From Clostridium_AF sediminicola (lineage in GTDB: Bacteria > Bacillota > Clostridia > Clostridiales > Clostridiaceae): 64,000 nt of DNA. This document shows positions 45,548 to 54,113 of this stretch, piece after piece (position 1 is the stretch's first letter; the number at the start of each line of letters is the position of its first letter). Under the pieces are notes generated by a model, which saw only the letters and a program-made list of their open reading frames with translations, was not told the DNA's origin and did no database searches. Both the position numbers and the translations under genes were made by a program. Where the stretch lies: contig NZ_BAABMF010000001.1 of the NCBI RefSeq assembly GCF_050402865.1, positions 715,542-779,541 of the forward strand, written 5' to 3'.

Positions 45548-45730
45548 TATTTTTATTTAAATAAATAGTATTTTCTTTCTAAAAATTAATTTGAATAGAG
45601 CTCAAAATATCTGGACTAGTATATATTACTAGTGCATGTACTTATTACTTTTTCTTCCTGCAAACCACTATTATAATTTACTTTCTTTAAGGCAAACTAT
45701 TATTGTAATCAAATAAAAGGAGGTAACATA

Positions 45731-45913
45731 ATGGCTCAAAAATTAGTACCAGATGCAAAACAAGGATTAAACAAATTCAAAAATGAAATAGCTAACGAAA
45801 TGAATGTTCCATTCACAGAGTATAATGGAAACCTCACATCTTCTCAATGCGGTAGTGTTGGTGGAGAAATGGTTAAAAGAATGGTAGCTCAATACGAACA
45901 AGGATTAAAATAA
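45731..45913 (+). CDS. Alpha/beta-type small acid-soluble spore protein
   Basis: A 60-residue SASP that coats and protects DNA in spores. The germination-protease cleavage region is N-E-I-A-N-E and the DNA-binding C-terminal block is SVGGEMVKRMVAQYEQGL. It contains a cysteine (SSQCGS), unusual because alpha/beta SASPs generally lack Cys. Strong AAAGGAGGT ribosome binding site and own terminator; expression by a forespore sigma factor is expected. It shows that the organism is a spore former. Confidence 0.93.
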   Translation: MAQKLVPDAKQGLNKFKNEIANEMNVPFTEYNGNLTSSQCGSVGGEMVKRMVAQYEQGLK

Positions 45914-45927
45914 TTAAGTAGTAATAC

Positions 45928-45978
45928 AAAAATCATCTGAGTAAGAAAGCACCTTTTTCTTATTCAGATGATTTTTTT
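45928..45978 (+). terminator. Terminator of the spore protein gene
   Basis: AAAATCATCTGA-G-TAAGAAA ... TTTCTTA-TTCAGATGATTTTTTT long hairpin with T7. Confidence 0.9.
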
Positions 45979-46073
45979 CTATAATTATTTTTTATTGTAT
46001 TTTAAATTATTTAGTTAAGTATTTTTAGACCTTTTATATTTTTGAAAAAGTCAATAAATATTTAACCAAAAAT

Positions 46074-46103
46074 AAAACCCTGAAGAAAATCTTCAGGGTT
46101 TTT
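46074..46103 (-). terminator. Terminator of the cold-shock gene
   Basis: AAAACCCTGAAG-AAAAT-CTTCAGGGTTTT, 12-bp perfect stem followed on the minus strand by a T-rich run. Confidence 0.9.
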
Positions 46104-46117
46104 AAATCAAGTTTAAA

Positions 46118-46315
46118 TTATAAAACAACTATATTTTCAGCTTGAGGACCTTTAGCACCACTAACAACGTCAAAAGATACTTTTTGACCTTCTTCTAAAG
46201 TTTTGAAACCATCTTTTTGAATTTGAGAATAATGTGCAAATACATCATTTCCTTCTTCTGTAGTGATGAATCCATATCCTTTTTCTCCATTAAACCATTT
46301 AACTGTTCCTGTCAT
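46118..46315 (-). CDS. cspA: Cold-shock protein (CspA family)
   Basis: A 65-residue single OB-fold RNA chaperone with RNP1 KGYGFIT (residues 12-18) and RNP2 DVFAHYS (24-30). GGAGGT ribosome binding site. The ~70-nt leader can form a long-range stem, suggesting temperature-dependent translation. Confidence 0.95.
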   Translation of the reverse strand: MTGTVKWFNGEKGYGFITTEEGNDVFAHYSQIQKDGFKTLEEGQKVSFDVVSGAKGPQAENIVVL

Positions 46316-46330
46316 GTCTTATACCTCCGA

Positions 46331-46379
46331 AATTTTTATTCCTTTAATTCTTAGTATGCACAGATCATCAATAAAAATT
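46331..46379 (-). promoter_or_regulatory. Structured leader of the cold-shock gene
   Basis: Perfect 10-bp inverted repeat AATTTTTATT / AATAAAAATT (46331-46340 and 46370-46379) just upstream of the ribosome binding site. AATTTCGGA occurs twice, once next to GGAGG. Alternative pairings could expose or hide the start region. Confidence 0.4.
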
Positions 46380-46566
46380 CCGAAATTTATTTTAAAATAA
46401 TTCCTATTTTAAACTATTCAAAATTATCATATAATAAATCATTTGCTTCTGAATCAAGGTTCTATATAAGAATACACTTAATCAAAGCATAAATCAAGTG
46501 TTTTTTTTAACTTTTTCAAAAGAATTCATTACAAATTTAGATTTATTATATATTTTTTCATATATT

Positions 46567-48390
46567 CTAGTATTTTTCTCTTTTAGTATAATAAGTATGG
46601 AGCAATTCATGTGATTTATGACCTAATGGTTCTTCTAAAAATTCTTTATAAATTTCAAGAATAAATGGATTTTCATGAGATTTCCTCAACGTTTTACCTT
46701 CATCTTCAGTATAAAGTGCTGCAATTCTTTTCTCTCTTATTTCGTCATTGATTGGTCTTGGCTGTCCTCCTCCGCTTATGCAACCACCAGGACAAGCCAT
46801 AACTTCAATAAAATGATAGCAACTCTTTCCTTTACTCATTTCATCTAATAGTATTGATGCTCCTTTAAGTCCACTAGTAGCAGCTACTTTAACAGTAATC
46901 CCATTCAAGAATGACCACTTACTCTTTGCATCTTGAATAGTAATCTCCGCAGTTTTTATCCTTTCAAGTCCTTGAATAGATTTTACATGAAGTTTTTCTA
47001 ACGGAAGTTCCCTACCAGTAACTATTTCATAAACAGTTCTAAGCGCCGCTTCCATTACACCACCTGTTACACCAAAAATATCAGCAGCACCAGATGATAT
47101 TCCTAATGGATTATCGAACTTACTTTCTGGCAAAGCATTAAAATCTATTCCATAATCTTTTATCATTTTTGCAAGTTCTCTTGTAGTAATAACAGCATCT
47201 ACATTAGGAACATCATTATTAACCATTTCCGGTCTAGTAATTTCATATTTTTTAGCTGTACATGGCATAACTGAAGCAACAAAGATATCTTTTGGATCAA
47301 GTTTTATTTTTTCTGCAAAAAAACTTTTACATAACGCACCCATCATCATATGTGGAGATTTACAGGAGGACACATTGTCTAGTTGTTCCGGATAATAATG
47401 TTCTATATACTTTATCCAACCTGGACTACAACTAGTTATCATAGGCAATTGGGGTTCTGAATCTAAAAGCTCGATTCCTGTCCTTTGTAGTTGTTCTTCG
47501 TTTATAACTTTTTTCGAATATAAGTACCTTGTCAATCTACTAAGAAGTTCTGTTCCTTCCTCCATTATTGTTAAATCTGCCGCAAAATTTGTATCAAAAA
47601 CATAGTCAAAGGTCATATCCTTTAAAGCACTTACCATTTTTCCTGTAACACATTTTCCTGGCTCGTTTCCAAAGGATTCCCCTATAGCAGCCCTAATAGC
47701 AGGTGCAGTCTGAATTATCACTGTTTTCCCAGGATCTTGTAAAGCCTCCCATACTTTCTCAGTAGCATCCTTTTCTTTTAAAGCCCCTACTGGACAAACT
47801 GCTACACACTGGCCACAATTAGTACATGCTGCAGTACCTAAAAGCAATCCATCACCAGGACTTATTTCAGATGCAAAACCTCTATATTGTGAATTAAGTA
47901 TACTCACACCTTGTATTTCATTACAAACAGTTACACATCTTCTACAAAGTATACATTTAGATGTATCTCTTATTATAGATGGAGAAGAAGTATCTATAAG
48001 GCTTTTAGATCTTTCACCTTCAAATCTTGACTGATCTATTTGAATTAGTTCTCCAAGTTCTTGAAAACTGCAATCTTGATTTCTTGAGCATTGTAAACAT
48101 TCCTTTGGATGATCTGATAGCATTAATTCGTAAAGCACTTTTCTAGCATTTCTTACTCTTTTTGTATTTGTATGTACAACCATACCTTCTCTTATCTCAG
48201 TCATACATGAAGCTTGAAGATTCTTTTGGTTCTCAACTTCAACTACGCATATTCTGCATGCACCAATTTTATGAACTCCCTCCAAATAACATAAATTAGG
48301 AATCAATATATTATTTTCCTTTGCAGCTTCTAAAATTGTAGTTCCTTCTTTTGCACTGATTTTTTTATTATTGATCGTAAGATTTACCAT
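46567..48390 (-). CDS. hydA: [FeFe] hydrogenase catalytic subunit (trimeric, HydA)
   Basis: A 607-residue hydrogenase. The N-terminal 2Fe-2S domain has C-Y-L-E-G ... C-R-I-C. A His-ligated 4Fe-4S cluster follows (H-P-K-E-C-L-Q-C, ~93-100), then two 4Fe-4S clusters (C-I-L-C-R-R-C, C-T-N-C-G-Q-C). The H-cluster motifs are T-S-C-S-P-G-W, M-P-C-T-A-K-K-Y-E and E-V-M-A-C-P-G-G-C-I-S-G-G-G-Q-P. All H-cluster Cys ligands are present, so it should make or use H2. It is the last gene of hydC-hydB-hydA. The maturases HydEFG are not in the window. Confidence 0.93.
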   Translation of the reverse strand: MVNLTINNKKISAKEGTTILEAAKENNILIPNLCYLEGVHKIGACRICVVEVENQKNLQASCMTEIREGMVVHTNTKRVRNARKVLYELMLSDHPKECLQCSRNQDCSFQELGELIQIDQSRFEGERSKSLIDTSSPSIIRDTSKCILCRRCVTVCNEIQGVSILNSQYRGFASEISPGDGLLLGTAACTNCGQCVAVCPVGALKEKDATEKVWEALQDPGKTVIIQTAPAIRAAIGESFGNEPGKCVTGKMVSALKDMTFDYVFDTNFAADLTIMEEGTELLSRLTRYLYSKKVINEEQLQRTGIELLDSEPQLPMITSCSPGWIKYIEHYYPEQLDNVSSCKSPHMMMGALCKSFFAEKIKLDPKDIFVASVMPCTAKKYEITRPEMVNNDVPNVDAVITTRELAKMIKDYGIDFNALPESKFDNPLGISSGAADIFGVTGGVMEAALRTVYEIVTGRELPLEKLHVKSIQGLERIKTAEITIQDAKSKWSFLNGITVKVAATSGLKGASILLDEMSKGKSCYHFIEVMACPGGCISGGGQPRPINDEIREKRIAALYTEDEGKTLRKSHENPFILEIYKEFLEEPLGHKSHELLHTYYTKREKY

Positions 48391-48409
48391 TATTCCACCT
48401 CCTTATTTA

Positions 48410-51400
48410 TTATTGCCGCCTATCACATCTCAAACATCTCATAGCTTCAGCTATAGCATTTAACCTATGGAATCCTTTTGATACTTCCTCATTATTTTGC
48501 CTTCTAGTCTCTACATTTGCATACTCCATTTTAAATCTTTCATGCTCAACAAGTTCTGAATCATCATCAACTGGTAATGGTATATTAATAGCTTCGCCTT
48601 TATTCAGCTTCCCGTTTCCGCCTAGATACTTATCAATAAAACTTGCTACATTTTTTCCATCTGCTATTGCAGTTATCACTTTATCAGAACCTCTTACAAC
48701 ATCCCCTCCTGCAAATACTCCAGGCATTGTAGTCATTTTTGTTTTATTGTCTACAACAAACGTACCCCAATTTGTTACATCAACTTCGTCCTTTCCAATA
48801 AACGGCAAATCTGAATATTGACTTACTGCTGGAATAACATAATCTATTGGAAATAAAAATTCTGATTGAAGATCTTTATGGGGTTTTCTTCTTCCATCTG
48901 AATCAAAACCTGATAACTTCATTCTTACACAGTTTATATATTCAACTTTATCCTGTCCTAAAAATTCAGTAGGCGCTATTAATTCATGAACTATAACACC
49001 CTCTTCTATAGCATCCAATATTTCCCGTTTATCGGCAGGCATATCTTCAATAGTTCTTCTATATAAAATATGCACTTCCTCAGCACCGTGTCTTAATGCA
49101 ACTCTTGCAGCATCAACTGCAGTATTTCCTCCACCTATGACAGCTACTTTTCCATTAATCTCAATTTTTTTGCCTAAATTAACGTCTTTTAAAAAATCAA
49201 GCCCATGATATACCCCTGGTAATTCTTCACCTTTAACTCCTACTTTTTTTGAAAATTGCGTTCCTGTCGCTATATATAAAGAATCATGCTTTTCTCTAAT
49301 TTCCTTAAAAGAAATATCTTTACCTACTTCTGTATTGGTCAAAATATTTATACCAACCCTTTTTAATACATCTATTTCTTTTTTAAGAACTTCTTTTGGC
49401 AAACGATATTCAGGTATTCCAAAAACTAAAACCCCTCCTGCTACTGGTTGAGATTCATAAACAGTTACATCATAACCAAGTCTTCCAAGATAGTATCCGC
49501 ATGTTAGCCCTGAAGGACCTGCACCTATTATTCCCACAGATTTATTTTTCTTTGGAAAGACCAAATCTGTAAAAGGCTCATTTCTTTTTAGTACTTCATC
49601 AGCCGCGTATCTTTTTAAATCAGCAATAGCTATTGGCTCATCGAGTTGTCCTCTTCTACATTTACTCTCACATGGATGTGTACACACTCTGCCACATATA
49701 GAAGGGAAAGGATTTTCCTGCATAATAAGGCTGTATGCATCTTTCACTCTTCCCGCTGCAATTAATGCAATATATCCTGGCACGTTCACTCCCGCTGGAC
49801 ATGCATTTTCACAAGGAGAAATAAACAAATCTGAACATACTCCAGCACGACAATATTTTTGTTGAATATGTTCATCATACTCTTCTCTAAAATATTTTAT
49901 AGTACTTAATACAGGATTTGGTGCTGTCTGCCCTAGACCACATAAAGCTGTATCCTTAATTGTATTTCCTAGTTCAATTAATAGCTCTACATCGCCTTCT
50001 TTTCCTTCTCCTTTAGTAATCCTCTCAAGTATCTCCAACATTCTTTTGGTTCCAAGTCTACAAGCCACACATTTACCGCAAGACTCTTCTTGTACAAATT
50101 CCATAAAAAACCTTGCTACATCTACCATACACGTATCTTCATCCATGCATATAAGCCCGCCGGAACCCATAATTGCTCCAAGTTCAACTAAAGATTCATA
50201 ATCTATTTGCGTATTCAAATGTTCTTTTGTCAAACAACCTCCTGAAGGTCCTCCAGTCTGAGCTACTTTGAATTTTTTCCCTTTAGGGACACCTCCACCT
50301 ATTCCGAAAATGACTTCCCCTAAGGTAATTCCCATTGGAACTTCTATAATTCCAGTATTATTTATATCACCAGCTAATGCAAAAACTTTTGTTCCTTTAC
50401 TTTTAGCAGTACCAATTTTTGAATACCAATCAGCACCTTTTAAAATTATTCCTGTAATATTGCCAAATGTTTCAACATTATTAATGATAGTAGGTTTACT
50501 AAATAATCCTGCTTCTGAAGGATATGGTGGCTTCTGTCTTGGTTCTCCTCTTTTTCCTTCTACAGAATTCATAAGAGCAGTTTCTTCGCCACATACAAAG
50601 GCACCTGCTCCAATTCTAATTTCAATATCAAAATCAAAATTACTTCCTAATATCCTCTTTCCTAATATATTTCGTTTTCTAGCTTCAGTAATTGCCCCTT
50701 CTAATCTTTCTATTGCAAGGGGATATTCAGCTCTTACATAAACAAAACCTTTATTTGCTCCTATAGCATATCCTGCAATTGACATGCCTTCAATAATAGA
50801 ATGTGGATCTCCTTCTAAAAGACTCCTATCCATAAAAGCACCGGGATCACCTTCATCAGCATTACATATTACAAATTTTTCGCTACTCTGAGTTTTTGCT
50901 GCAAGCTTCCATTTTAACCCTGTTGGAAATCCTGCGCCTCCTCTACCTCTAAGTCCTGATTTTTTAATTTCTTCAATAACGATACCTGGATTCATTTTGT
51001 TTAATACTTTCTCCAATGCATAATACCCATTATTAGCTATGTATTCATCAATGGATGCGCAATCAATCTTACCGCAGTTTTTCAACGCAATCTTTTTTTG
51101 TCCTTTAAAAAATTCTATATCCTTAACAAAAGGAATTCTCTTACCAGTGTTTTTATCTTTATAGCAAAACTCCTCCAAAATTTCATTTTCTAAAAGATGT
51201 CTATCAACTATCTTTTTCATATTTTCAGGTTTAAGATTACAATAAAACACTCCTTCAGGTTCTATTATCATTGTTGGACCTACATCACAAGTTCCCATAC
51301 AACCAGTAAGATTAATCTTCACTTTGGATTTAAGATCAGCTGCATCTATCTCCTTTAAAAGCGCATCCTTCACTTCTCCACAATTAGAAGAAATACACCC

Positions 51401-51526
51401 CGCACCTGAACATATAAGGATTAAATGCTGATATTTTTCAACATTTTCATAATGTTTTTGTCTAATAGAATTCAAGTCTTTAATACTTTGTATTTTATTA
51501 TCTACTACTCTGTTTACCATATTCAA
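48410..51526 (-). CDS. hydB: HydB/NuoF-like diaphorase fused to a GltD/NfnB-like NAD(P)H module
   Basis: A 1038-residue fusion. Residues ~1-115: thioredoxin-like 2Fe-2S domain. ~130-570: NuoF domain with GRGGAGFPTGLKW (FMN/NADH), the SLBB region and the 4Fe-4S motif E-S-C-G-K-C-V-A-C-R. ~595-1035: GltD/NfnB-like part with C-E-N-A-C-P-A-G ... C-G-R-V-C-T-H-P-C-E-S-K-C (4Fe-4S), FAD site GIIGAGPSGLTCGYYLG, NAD(P) site VIGGGNTAVDAARVA and FAGGDVVRGSDKVITA. The usual C-terminal 2x4Fe-4S ferredoxin domain of HydB is replaced. The TTG start 51524-51526 fits AGGAGG 8 nt upstream. Confidence 0.9.
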   Translation of the reverse strand: MNMVNRVVDNKIQSIKDLNSIRQKHYENVEKYQHLILICSGAGCISSNCGEVKDALLKEIDAADLKSKVKINLTGCMGTCDVGPTMIIEPEGVFYCNLKPENMKKIVDRHLLENEILEEFCYKDKNTGKRIPFVKDIEFFKGQKKIALKNCGKIDCASIDEYIANNGYYALEKVLNKMNPGIVIEEIKKSGLRGRGGAGFPTGLKWKLAAKTQSSEKFVICNADEGDPGAFMDRSLLEGDPHSIIEGMSIAGYAIGANKGFVYVRAEYPLAIERLEGAITEARKRNILGKRILGSNFDFDIEIRIGAGAFVCGEETALMNSVEGKRGEPRQKPPYPSEAGLFSKPTIINNVETFGNITGIILKGADWYSKIGTAKSKGTKVFALAGDINNTGIIEVPMGITLGEVIFGIGGGVPKGKKFKVAQTGGPSGGCLTKEHLNTQIDYESLVELGAIMGSGGLICMDEDTCMVDVARFFMEFVQEESCGKCVACRLGTKRMLEILERITKGEGKEGDVELLIELGNTIKDTALCGLGQTAPNPVLSTIKYFREEYDEHIQQKYCRAGVCSDLFISPCENACPAGVNVPGYIALIAAGRVKDAYSLIMQENPFPSICGRVCTHPCESKCRRGQLDEPIAIADLKRYAADEVLKRNEPFTDLVFPKKNKSVGIIGAGPSGLTCGYYLGRLGYDVTVYESQPVAGGVLVFGIPEYRLPKEVLKKEIDVLKRVGINILTNTEVGKDISFKEIREKHDSLYIATGTQFSKKVGVKGEELPGVYHGLDFLKDVNLGKKIEINGKVAVIGGGNTAVDAARVALRHGAEEVHILYRRTIEDMPADKREILDAIEEGVIVHELIAPTEFLGQDKVEYINCVRMKLSGFDSDGRRKPHKDLQSEFLFPIDYVIPAVSQYSDLPFIGKDEVDVTNWGTFVVDNKTKMTTMPGVFAGGDVVRGSDKVITAIADGKNVASFIDKYLGGNGKLNKGEAINIPLPVDDDSELVEHERFKMEYANVETRRQNNEEVSKGFHRLNAIAEAMRCLRCDRRQ

Positions 51527-51538
51527 ATCGAACACCTC

Positions 51539-52039
51539 CTATTCACATTCTTTTAATATTTGATGTAATTTATTAGGATTAACTCTTTTATAAACTTTGT
51601 CATTAATACTAATAGCTGGAGCTAATCCACATGCACCTATGCATCTCATTATCTGAAGTGAAAATTTCAAATCCTCAGTGGTTTCTCCTACATCAATACC
51701 TAATATTTCTTTAAGCTTTTCAAGGATTTTCTTACCACCTCTTACATAACAAGCAGTTCCTAAACAAACTCTTATAGTATACTTTCCTTTAGGCTGTGTA
51801 GCAAAAAAAGAATAAAATGTTACAACACCACTAACTTTAGAAATAGGTAGATCCATTTCTTTAGCTATAAATTTTTGTACATTTGATGGTAAATATCCAA
51901 AAATGGCTTGAGCCATGTGGAGGATTTGAATAAGATTCTTCTCTTCCCTGTCATATTCATCAATTACATTATTAAGTAAATCATATTTTTCTTCTTCACT
52001 CATTTTGCTACAATTACACTTTTCAATACTCTCTGACAT
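51539..52039 (-). CDS. hydC: HydC/NuoE-like 2Fe-2S subunit
   Basis: A 166-residue thioredoxin-like ferredoxin with an N-terminal helical bundle. The 2Fe-2S ligands are in R-V-C-L-G-T-A-C-Y (~88-96) and M-R-C-I-G-A-C-G-L (~129-137). It transfers electrons within the trimeric hydrogenase complex. First gene of the operon; hydB follows after ~12 bp. ATG 52037-52039 with GGAGGTG upstream. Confidence 0.93.
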   Translation of the reverse strand: MSESIEKCNCSKMSEEEKYDLLNNVIDEYDREEKNLIQILHMAQAIFGYLPSNVQKFIAKEMDLPISKVSGVVTFYSFFATQPKGKYTIRVCLGTACYVRGGKKILEKLKEILGIDVGETTEDLKFSLQIMRCIGACGLAPAISINDKVYKRVNPNKLHQILKECE

Positions 52040-52067
52040 CAAAACACCTCCCTATCTTATATAAAAA

Positions 52068-52416
52068 CTAGGCTACGTCTAAAATAATGTTGATAGATAA
52101 TGTAGTTCGTAATTGAAATAAAAAGCGAAACAAATCAGTGACAAGTGACAAGTGATAAGTTACAAGTGACAAGTTAATGATGATTTTCTTGCAGAAAATC
52201 TTTAACTAAGCTTTTATCATCTTCGATGATGGAGCAATGAGCTTTTGCTATGCAAAAGGAATTTTTTTATTTTTTATTTAATTAAAAGCTTTCGCTTGCG
52301 AAAGGTATCCACAACTTATCACTTGTAACTTGTCACTATAAATTTCGAACTTGTTCGCAATTTATACTTATTGCTCTCTATTATTTATATCAACAACATC
52401 TTAAAACATAGTCTAA
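52068..52416. repeat. Non-coding element with nested inverted repeats (MITE-like)
   Basis: Outer imperfect inverted repeats lie at 52068-52095 and 52388-52416 (about 20 of 28 positions, one gap). Inner inverted repeats at 52137-52161 and 52313-52337 match 24 of 25. Between them are three small hairpins: GATTTTCT-TGC-AGAAAATC, CTTTTGC-TAT-GCAAAAG and CTTTCGC-TT-GCGAAAG. There is no open reading frame of note. A 36-bp part recurs at 7732-7767. It lies upstream of hydC and holds most of the 630-bp gap; the rest of the gap (52417-52631) is plain AT-rich sequence. Confidence 0.7.
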
Positions 52417-52631
52417 TTTTAAAATAACATCTTTTCTGTGAAGAATATTGAGCTTGTACATATTATTGAAATTACTTAAAACAAATACATTGATTAATTA
52501 TCAAAAAAATTATTTAACCATACCTTTTAATAATTAATCAGAACAACCTTTTAATAAATACTATTTTACAATCATAAAAAGTATTACATATTTATTGAAT
52601 ATAATTATTAATTTTCACTTATTTTAGTATT

Positions 52632-52670
52632 AAAAAATACCAACTACATTAAATATAGTAGTTGGCATTT
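52632..52670 (-). terminator. Terminator of the ger operon
   Basis: ATACCAACTAC ... TAGTTGG-style hairpin with T6 on the minus strand, at the gerA stop. Confidence 0.85.
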
Positions 52671-54101
52671 TCATTGCCTTTTCTTATCCTTTGTTTTTAA
52701 AAAATTAGGTCTCTCTTTTGCCAAAGTAACATCGCTAAAAATGAAATTTTTCATGTCTTTTAAATTCAATGGAGACATAGGTGCAACATAAGGTATCCCA
52801 AAACTTGTCTGTGAACATAAGTTAATTGCTATAATTGTTATCCCCATAACAAACCCAAATAATCCAAATATACCAGTCATAAAAATTAACACAAATTTTA
52901 AAATTCTAATTGTATTCATTATAGTATAATCCCCTGAAACAAATGAACCCATAATAGATAAAGCTACAATAATAACCATTAATGGACTTACAAGTCCAGC
53001 AGTAACTGCCGCCTGACCTATAACTATCGTTCCAACAATACCAATTGTTGGACCAATTTGTTTTGGAAGTCTTATACTTCCTTCTCTAAGAATCTCTGCA
53101 GTAAATTCCATTAAAATTGCTTCTAATAATGCATTAAATGGAACAGTTACCCTAGACGTTGCTATAGCTAAAAGATACTTTGACGGAAGAATATCAGAAT
53201 GAAAACTCACAGCTGCAACATAAAGCGAAGATAGTGTTAAAGAAATTAAAAGTGATATTATTCTCAACACTTTTGAAAAAAAACCTAAGTATATATTTTC
53301 AAAATGGTCATCTCCTGTATCCAAAAATTCAATAAAAGTTTTCGGCGATATTATAGCTAGATTTGATCCCTCTACTATGACACAAACTTTTCCTTCAATT
53401 ATATTTTCGCATGCAGTATCCGACCTCTCAACAATCCCCGTTTGCGGAAACAAATCAAATGTACTATTAGAAATAAACTTCTGTATGTACCCAGATTCAA
53501 AAACTCCATCTACGTCTATTTCTAATAGTCTTTTTTTTATTTCATCAACATATTTTCCATTGGCAATATTTTCTATATAAATAACTGCAACATTGGTTTT
53601 CGTTCTTCTACCTATAGAATAATTTTCTATCCTAAGTGCAGGGTCCTTAATCCTATAACGTACCAATGATATATTATCATTAAAATTTTCCGTAAAAGAA
53701 TCTTTTGGACCCCTTAATGTAGTATCTAGTTCAGGTTGTTGAATTCCTCGTTTTTCAATCTTTAAAGTATTTGCCACAATATATTTATCATCATTAGACA
53801 AAATAATTATTGATTTGCCTTTTATAACGTAATCAATAATCATGTTTTCATCTTGGTCAATTGTTATATCATCAACGTAAATTACCGAATTTACTATTTT
53901 ATCTATAGTAAGCATATCTTCTTTGCCATTTTGCAATATTGGTTTTATAACGTTAGTAGAAAGGCTTTCTTTATCAGTAAGTTGTTGAATATATAATACA
54001 TATATCTCAACTGAATTAACAGACAACTCCCTAATAGATATGCCTAAATTTTCCTGTCGAAATTCTATTATTTTATCCTCAAATATATTTTTCTTCTTCA
54101 T
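52671..54101 (-). CDS. gerA: Spore germination receptor subunit A (GerAA/GerKA family)
   Basis: A 476-residue inner-membrane protein of the GerA family. It has a large N-terminal soluble domain (~1-240), with ELDTTLRGPKDSFTENFNDNISLVR near 125-150. It then has about five TM helices (from ~270) with the LLEAILMEFTAEILREGSIRLP segment, and a basic C-terminal tail. Together with GerB and GerC it forms the germinant receptor in the spore inner membrane. ATG 54099-54101 fits AGAGGA; an ATG three codons upstream abuts it. Third gene of gerB-gerC-gerA. Confidence 0.93.
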   Translation of the reverse strand: MKKKNIFEDKIIEFRQENLGISIRELSVNSVEIYVLYIQQLTDKESLSTNVIKPILQNGKEDMLTIDKIVNSVIYVDDITIDQDENMIIDYVIKGKSIIILSNDDKYIVANTLKIEKRGIQQPELDTTLRGPKDSFTENFNDNISLVRYRIKDPALRIENYSIGRRTKTNVAVIYIENIANGKYVDEIKKRLLEIDVDGVFESGYIQKFISNSTFDLFPQTGIVERSDTACENIIEGKVCVIVEGSNLAIISPKTFIEFLDTGDDHFENIYLGFFSKVLRIISLLISLTLSSLYVAAVSFHSDILPSKYLLAIATSRVTVPFNALLEAILMEFTAEILREGSIRLPKQIGPTIGIVGTIVIGQAAVTAGLVSPLMVIIVALSIMGSFVSGDYTIMNTIRILKFVLIFMTGIFGLFGFVMGITIIAINLCSQTSFGIPYVAPMSPLNLKDMKNFIFSDVTLAKERPNFLKTKDKKRQ

Positions 54102-54113
54102 ACTATTCATCCT

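Noticed and set aside
52137..52337. CRISPR-like array from the repeated AGTGACAAG units
   Set aside because: The units are adjacent without spacers and form inverted, not direct spaced, repeats.
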